Positions 59,301 to 64,000 of a stretch of 64,000 nucleotides of DNA are shown here, in pieces. The translations under genes and the position numbers were made by a program. The DNA lies in contig CM042972.1 in the NCBI GenBank assembly GCA_023678885.1, positions 10,994,501 through 11,058,500 of the forward strand, given 5' to 3'. The DNA comes from Pogostemon cablin (Eukaryota > Streptophyta > Magnoliopsida > Lamiales > Lamiaceae). Within the stretch, counting starts at the first letter, position 1; every line of letters starts with the position of its first letter. The notes beneath the pieces are model-generated. The model made no database searches and was not told the DNA's origin. It saw nothing but the letters and a program-made list of their open reading frames with translations.

Positions 59301-62077
59301 CAAGACTTATCGAGCTTAGCTTGTCTCGTCTTGTTAACTTAACGAGCATAACATGAGCTTAAACTTGAGCTCAAGCTTTTTTGACCCGAGCCGAGCAACC
59401 GAGTGGCTCATTTATATTATAACACCTTGAGGCCACTACAGGTAATGGTTAAAAGTCCCAGTTTAGACAACAAGCCCCTTAAATGACTAACTTTTTATTC
59501 ATAAGGGAAGAAATAAAAATTTAAATTAGGATATTAGAACCCTGTTGCAAGAAACATACTGATACATTTTAGAAATCATTAGACTAAAAATTTAACAATC
59601 AGCATCTAGTAACTAGGCCATTTGATGTTGAACACACGACAGATAACATTTATCATATAATTCATACAAAGGTTATAATTTAGTTCCAAAGATTTGTTCA
59701 AAGTCTTTAAGCAACAAATGTGCTAATAAAACTATTTTAGGTGCACTTGCTCAAATTTGCCTGTCATCTTTAGTTGTTAATATCTTTTATATTAGATGTG
59801 TGTCATATTTTTAAATATGTGTGCTCAAGATGAGCTAAGTTTGTTGATGTCGTACTATCACAGAACGGATGACATCCATTTAAAAAAAAAAAAAAGAAGA
59901 TAAAAACCGCCAGTTTTGGTTCTCAGTTTTCTCAAACCATAACCTAACTGGTATATTTTCAGGCTCGCAGTTTTCCAAACCGTAACCTGACTGGTATATT
60001 TTCTGTTTTCAGTTTGGTTTGCTAGTTTGGCTGTTTCAGGTTTCAGTCAGAACTGCTGTTCTGAACCGGCAGTTCTGGTATTTTGGCCACCTGTACTTAG
60101 AAGTGGGCTTTCACACAATAATGATTCGGAATATGTAATAAAATATAGGGTGTTACAAAACACTCTTCAAGAGATTCTGTTCTATTTGAATTTTGAAATA
60201 TTTTGGAGAACTGTTTTCCTATATTTGGATGTGCCAAAATATAAATATCTGCGATTCCTGATAATATCCCTTAAAACTGTTCCTCCCTTTTATAACTCTT
60301 TAAGAATAAGTGAAACTGGATAAAGCAAACAAGTGAAACTGATATTTACAATTTGCAAATGGCTGATTAAGTATTTTTCTTTATATTCCAACAGAAGAAT
60401 ATCAACAACATACTATTTCTGGTGAAGAAATGGAATTTCTAGGAATAATGTGCTTATGAAGTGTGGATAATGTTCTCTGCTTGTTTGAAGAGCAGGACAA
60501 TGATTGGGATGAAAATGTGAAAAATAAAAATCATAGTCTATCTTTCAGCTTCAGTTATTCTGAATCTTTTTTTAATTTTAAGTTTTTAGGTCTGCTCTCG
60601 CTTGAGTGATCTTGACGTGTTTGAGAGATTTCTTATCTGTTGGCTGGTGGTGTCTACCTTTCTGCTTCTCCTTGATATATCATATTCCTTCTCAGTTTTT
60701 GTTGTATAAGTCACTAAATTTTTTATGCAGGAAACACTGAGATCTAGTTTGGAAGCTTCTGTGATTCCAGCATTTGAGATGTCATGCAGGAACATGTTTG
60801 AGCAGGTCGATGCTGCATTCCAGAAAGGAATGGTTGAACATACGGTAGCAGCCCAGCAACAATTTGACGCACATTCTCCAATGGCAATTGCTTTAAGGGT
60901 ATCAGATTAAATTATGATGTTGGATTGTTACTATCAATGCTTCCTTTTACTACTTAAAATGTACAATTCTATAATGCAGCGATTGTCTTTCTTGAAGAAA
61001 AGAGCTGTTTCTCCTGCTCTCTCTTTCTTTTGTTACAATGATATCTACCCACATCATTAATTCAGGCTTTTTACTATTTAGGACGCTATCAATTCCGCAT
61101 CAACAATGACCCAAACCTTGAGCAGCGAAATTCTTGATGGTCAAAGGCAACTGTTAGCTCTAGCTGTTGCAGGAACTAATTCGAAAGTAGCAAATCCATT
61201 GGGTAGTGCAATGAGCAATGGTTCTTTGGGTGGTCTTAATGAGAAGGTTTGCTCTAATTATCTTCGTATAACTGTCCTTTTAATCTTGAATATATAAGTT
61301 TTTCACTCATGCTTTGGCTATTTTTCTGAACTAAAGATTTATCCTTTGAAATTCGAGGTACCTCTTGACCCGATAAAAGAGCTATCAAGGCTGATTGCTG
61401 AGCATAAATATGAGGAGGCATTCACTGCTGCACTCCAAAGGAGTGATGTTGCCATTGTGTCTTGGTTATGCTCTCAGGTTTGAAAATTTTTGCTGTTACA
61501 CTATACTGAGCGTAGTTTCGTCAACAGTCATTTGTGTTGCATCTTAAAAATAAGGTCTGTGTCTTTGAATGGAGGTTGTCATGCTCCTCCAGATAAGGAA
61601 AATAAATGAATAGTGAATAATGCAGTTATACATACCTGTGTATGCATGATTGAAACTAAATTATAGCAATCTGTTATACTTATCAATCATTCAGACTTGC
61701 AAGAAAATCGTTATTGACATCAGGTACATCAATAATCTTTCATCATTTTGTATTTGAACTTCTACCAGGTTGATTTACCCGGAATGCTGTCCATGAATCC
61801 CCTACCTTTGAGCCAAGGCGTGCTCCTTTCTCTTCTGCAGCAGTTGGCTTGTGATATCAGCAAAGAGACCCTCTGGAAAGTAACTTGTATGAGGGAGGTT
61901 CTCTCTGCTATTAATCCAACTGACGCAATGATTGCGGTGCACGTGCGTCCCATCTTTGAGCAAGTGTATCAAATATTAAACCACCATCGCAATCTTCCAA
62001 CCACTAGCGGTGCTGAACTTTCCAACATTCGTTTGATTATGCATGTCATCAATTCCATGTTAATGACCTCTAAATGA
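50502..62077 (+). CDS. VCS: VARICOSE, EDC4-like scaffold of the mRNA decapping complex
   Basis: Twelve exons with GT-AG introns give 1370 residues, near the usual plant length (about 1340): 50502-51260, 51331-51380, 51458-51614, 51707-51925, 55504-55632, 55769-57325, 57896-58255, 58348-58467, 60731-60898, 61082-61246, 61358-61477, 61769-62077. Residues 1-170 are proline/serine-rich; WD40 repeats follow (DGRVYVWKITEGPDEED near 274; DGTIKIWED across the exon 4/5 border; GPLNREVKILVSS); then a long serine-rich linker (about 500-950), a helical region (ISMQKEMQKQMAVMVSGPVS; GRNMEKAVKSNAGAFWAHFQ) and the conserved C-terminus (PLDPIKELSRLIAEHKYEEA, SDVAIVSWLCSQVDLPG). The protein scaffolds DCP1/DCP2 in cytoplasmic P-bodies. 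The first ATG after the TATA box in frame is at 50397, but MANPNS at 50502 begins the conserved protein; the choice is not certain. Intron 4 (3.6 kb) holds a retrotransposon. Confidence 0.95.
53196..54488 (+). mobile_element. Internally deleted Ty3/gypsy-type LTR retrotransposon in VARICOSE intron 4
   Basis: LTRs 53196-53494 and 54201-54488 (TGATAGAG...CTCTATCA) flank the element, with a perfect target duplication GAGAC (53191-53195, 54489-54493). The interior begins, two bases after the LTR, with a possible primer site TTGGTCCGACCTGCC. It encodes a coiled-coil start (MDASLENRFERIENRFERIE, from 53523) and, after frame changes, an integrase C-terminal piece (REANKHQKGVSLQVGNKVFL) and FPDFSIVDNAVFSMGEIDRA running into the right LTR. 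Protease, reverse transcriptase, RNase H and integrase core are absent. The LTRs differ by a 13-bp indel in CTGACGGGATTCATCCCGGG and some substitutions, so the insertion is not recent. Confidence 0.9.
59016..59425. mobile_element. hAT-MITE-like repeat in VARICOSE intron 8
   Basis: Inverted GAGCTCGA / TTGAGCTC and CGAGCC words on both sides (TTGAGCTCGACTCGACAG; ACTTGAGCTCAAGC; GACCCGAGCCGAGC) around an AT-rich core with an (ATT)n microsatellite at about 59243-59300. Exact ends were not fixed. Confidence 0.45.
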
Positions 62078-63182
62078 TTTAAGTTTACTTCATTGACTTC
62101 TTAACAAACGTAGTCTCCATGTATCTGTAAGGTTTTGTACAAAGTTGTCGTCATCTAGAATACTCAGGAGAAAGGAAAGTACATAGGGTTATATTTCTCG
62201 TTATCTTTCGCTTTTCTTTTTTCTGATCTTAGGCTGAAGATATGGGTAGAGGTATGCGAGTCTTTTCAGTTTTAGGTTGCGTTTAGGGGGATATTGTGCA
62301 TTGATATGCAATTTTGTGCCAGTAGATTGCTACTTCGTGGCCGTTCTGTGGCCAGTGTAAAATGTGTTCTGTACTGCAGTATTCATGTTTCTTGGTCGAG
62401 GTTCGCCGTTTTTGAGTCTCATTTGCTCCCATGATCCTAGACTAAGTTTTTAATCACTTACTCAAGAATGTGTTACGTGAGTATTGTGATGAGGATCAAG
62501 TTTGTGTGAGATTGTTTCTTGATATGTGCTTGGTGAGTTTGGAGGGGACATGATTTTAATAAAGGTAAAATTGGTGATATTTTAACTGTGTAAATAAATT
62601 ATGACTTTTATACACTTTCTGAGATTACTTAATTAGTTATCACACCACTTTTTGTTAAGGATGCTATCAATTATCTTTTAAAATGTTATTAAATTATTCT
62701 TGTAACTATAAATTATTCAAGAAAAATTCATTGCCTCATTGTCGAAGGTATTATTTTTCATTAAGCTGTTATCATTTTTGATCTATTTCGTAAAAGTTAT
62801 TTCGTGAGACAATTTCAAATAACTCTTTGCCTTACTTTTAAGGGGTATTACTATAATTAAAAGGATGTATTTCCTGAAATCTTATAAAATTGATGACACT
62901 ATATTGATTAAAAAATGGGTATATTTAATTTGATCAGGTGAATAGATGAATTATGTTGAGTCGAGTTAGATTCCTTTTTCTTAGGATGAAACTGTTTCGC
63001 AAGTACAACATTTAATTTAAATTGTTCAATTGAAAATTTAAAAGTCTTGGGAACAAAATGATGGAACTAAATATTCATCTAAAGTTCGAATCAGTCGACT
63101 ACAGTCGCGAGAGTAACAAAATTTTAACTAAAAAAGAAAGTAGGAATGAAACCAAGGAATTCACATCATCAATCTTCCCCCA
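62078..63182. other. Convergent intergenic region between VARICOSE and DnaJ 11; no gene seen
   Basis: The 62570-62960 part is AT-rich with ATTATTTTTCATTAAGCTGTTATC and GTGAGACAATTTC words resembling the GAGACGG fold-back repeats. Confidence 0.5.
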
Positions 63183-63184
63183 CC

Positions 63185-63215
<31 letters not shown>

Positions 63216-63227
63216 AAAAAAAAAAAA
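63183..63227. repeat. C23-A22 double homopolymer
   Basis: About 23 C followed by about 22 A, 22 bp beyond the DnaJ 11 stop codon. On the gene's strand this is T-run then G-run. Confidence 0.85.
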
Positions 63228-63249
63228 CTGTTAAGTTGACGATTTGACA

Positions 63250-63693
63250 TCACCAGCACTGATCCGTCTCCCACCTCCGGGTCTGGTAAGACATTCTCGG
63301 GTTCCATAACCCGGATACACCAGCAGTATTCCGCCGGCGAACATCATTCAAGTTAAAATCGTACACCGCTCTGGCGTCGGGATCCGAAAGTGTAGAGTAA
63401 GCATTACGGATTTCCATGAAATCCCGGGAGGCGCCGTCCATTACCGACGACGAAGCAATGGATGAATCCATAAAACGCGACGTCGCGTCAGGATGGTACA
63501 CCTTAGCGAGCGTGCGGTAGGCCGTCTTGATCTCTCCCTGCGACGCGTTGCGCGTGACTCGGAGGACCTCGTACAGGCTCTTGCTACCCGGGACGGCGGC
63601 GCAGAGAAGAGTTCGGCGGCTGAAATTGGTGGTGGTGTCGGAATTGGGTATTAGGGTTCCCAGGATTGGGTTGGGGATTTGGGTTACCATCAT
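63250..63693 (-). CDS. J11: Small plastid-type J-domain protein, DnaJ 11 type
   Basis: An intronless frame of 147 codons. The N-terminus (MMVTQIPNPILGTLIPNSDT, TNFSRRTLLCAA) is rich in Ser/Thr with few acidic residues, as in plastid transit peptides. The J domain (about residues 40-115) has SLYEVLRVTRNASQGEIKTA, the invariant HPD in VYHPDATS, and FMEIRNAYSTLSDPDARAVY. No G/F, zinc-finger or C-terminal client domain follows, so it is a type III J protein of about the length of Arabidopsis DnaJ 11 (161). Such proteins stimulate Hsp70 ATPase in the chloroplast stroma. The frame is open further upstream, but the TATA box lies inside that part, so the Met at 63693 is chosen. Confidence 0.85.
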   Translation of the reverse strand: MMVTQIPNPILGTLIPNSDTTTNFSRRTLLCAAVPGSKSLYEVLRVTRNASQGEIKTAYRTLAKVYHPDATSRFMDSSIASSSVMDGASRDFMEIRNAYSTLSDPDARAVYDFNLNDVRRRNTAGVSGLWNPRMSYQTRRWETDQCW

Positions 63694-63747
63694 TGGGTTG
63701 GAAACGGAAAAAGGTTTGTGCAGGGGAGATGAAAGACTGTTGGTTGG

Positions 63748-63757
63748 ATTTATATTA
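63748..63757 (-). promoter_or_regulatory. TATA box of DnaJ 11
   Basis: The minus strand reads TAATATAAATCC, 55 bp before the start codon, implying a short leader of about 25-30 nt. Confidence 0.5.
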
Positions 63758-64000
63758 CTACTCCACAACTGAAGTTTGGATGGTGGGGTCCATGCGTCTA
63801 CATGGCACGGTCGCTCTGCTTCTAGAAGTCGAGTAGTGGATTGTGGGGTCCACACTTCACATGGCACAGATTATTGGTTTTGATTTCTGGTAAGGCATTC
63901 ATTAGTGGTTAGAATAAAAAAGCAGTTTTTTTGGTGCAAAGTATCACCTCAAAAGTAAAAAAATTCTATCTCTAAAATAAAATTCTTTCCTAATAATATA

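Noticed and set aside
63250..63867. Longer DnaJ 11 start at 63867
   Set aside because: The extension contains the TATA box and has no transit-peptide or J-domain character; the Met at 63693 fits the family better.

Overview
The window is nuclear DNA from a flowering plant, probably a eudicot; the lineage within eudicots is not determined. The evidence is AT-rich intergenic DNA full of plant transposon families (Ty3/gypsy, copia-like, CACTA, hAT, PIF/Harbinger, Stowaway-like MITEs, a tRNA-derived SINE), intron-rich genes with GT-AG introns, three proteins of recognisable plant type, and a nuclear insert of plastid DNA.

Layout. (1) Positions 1-17074 are one Ty3/gypsy element on the minus strand, running off the left edge. 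Its integrase gene is split at codon level by a stack of later insertions: a solo LTR (924-2114), a CACTA transposon placed at the end of that LTR (2115-12734), and two further solo LTRs inside the CACTA element (2170-3580 and 4116-6038). Target-site duplications are visible for each nested insertion. The CACTA element shows no transposase but carries pieces of host genes on the minus strand, including a PEP-carboxylase exon piece and a PH-domain piece of a PRAF/RCC1-FYVE type gene. (2) 17075-34080 is gene-poor: a short non-autonomous LTR element, many MITEs, an hAT element inside a MITE, a PIF/Harbinger-type element holding an AT microsatellite and a 20-bp minisatellite, and one small gene (22375-22563, minus) for a 62-residue membrane protein. 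(3) 34388-44872 (plus) is a 20-exon gene for the TFIIH core subunit p62/TFB1. (4) 44873-50320 is intergenic, with TTTTGCACA repeats, a GC-rich island, a rearranged plastid insert (psaB joined to the 3' end of 16S rRNA) and Stowaway-like MITEs. (5) 50502-62077 (plus) is a 12-exon gene for VARICOSE, the plant EDC4-like scaffold of mRNA decapping, with a deleted LTR retrotransposon in intron 4. (6) 63250-63693 (minus) is an intronless gene for a small plastid-type J-domain protein (DnaJ 11 type).

The genes are ordinary housekeeping genes (transcription/repair, mRNA decay, plastid chaperone) with no sign of acting as a cluster. I found no clearly new biological system. The most notable structures are the datable nested stack, the gene-fragment-carrying CACTA element, the two-part plastid insert, and a perfect 56-bp duplication of a 3' splice site in TFB1.
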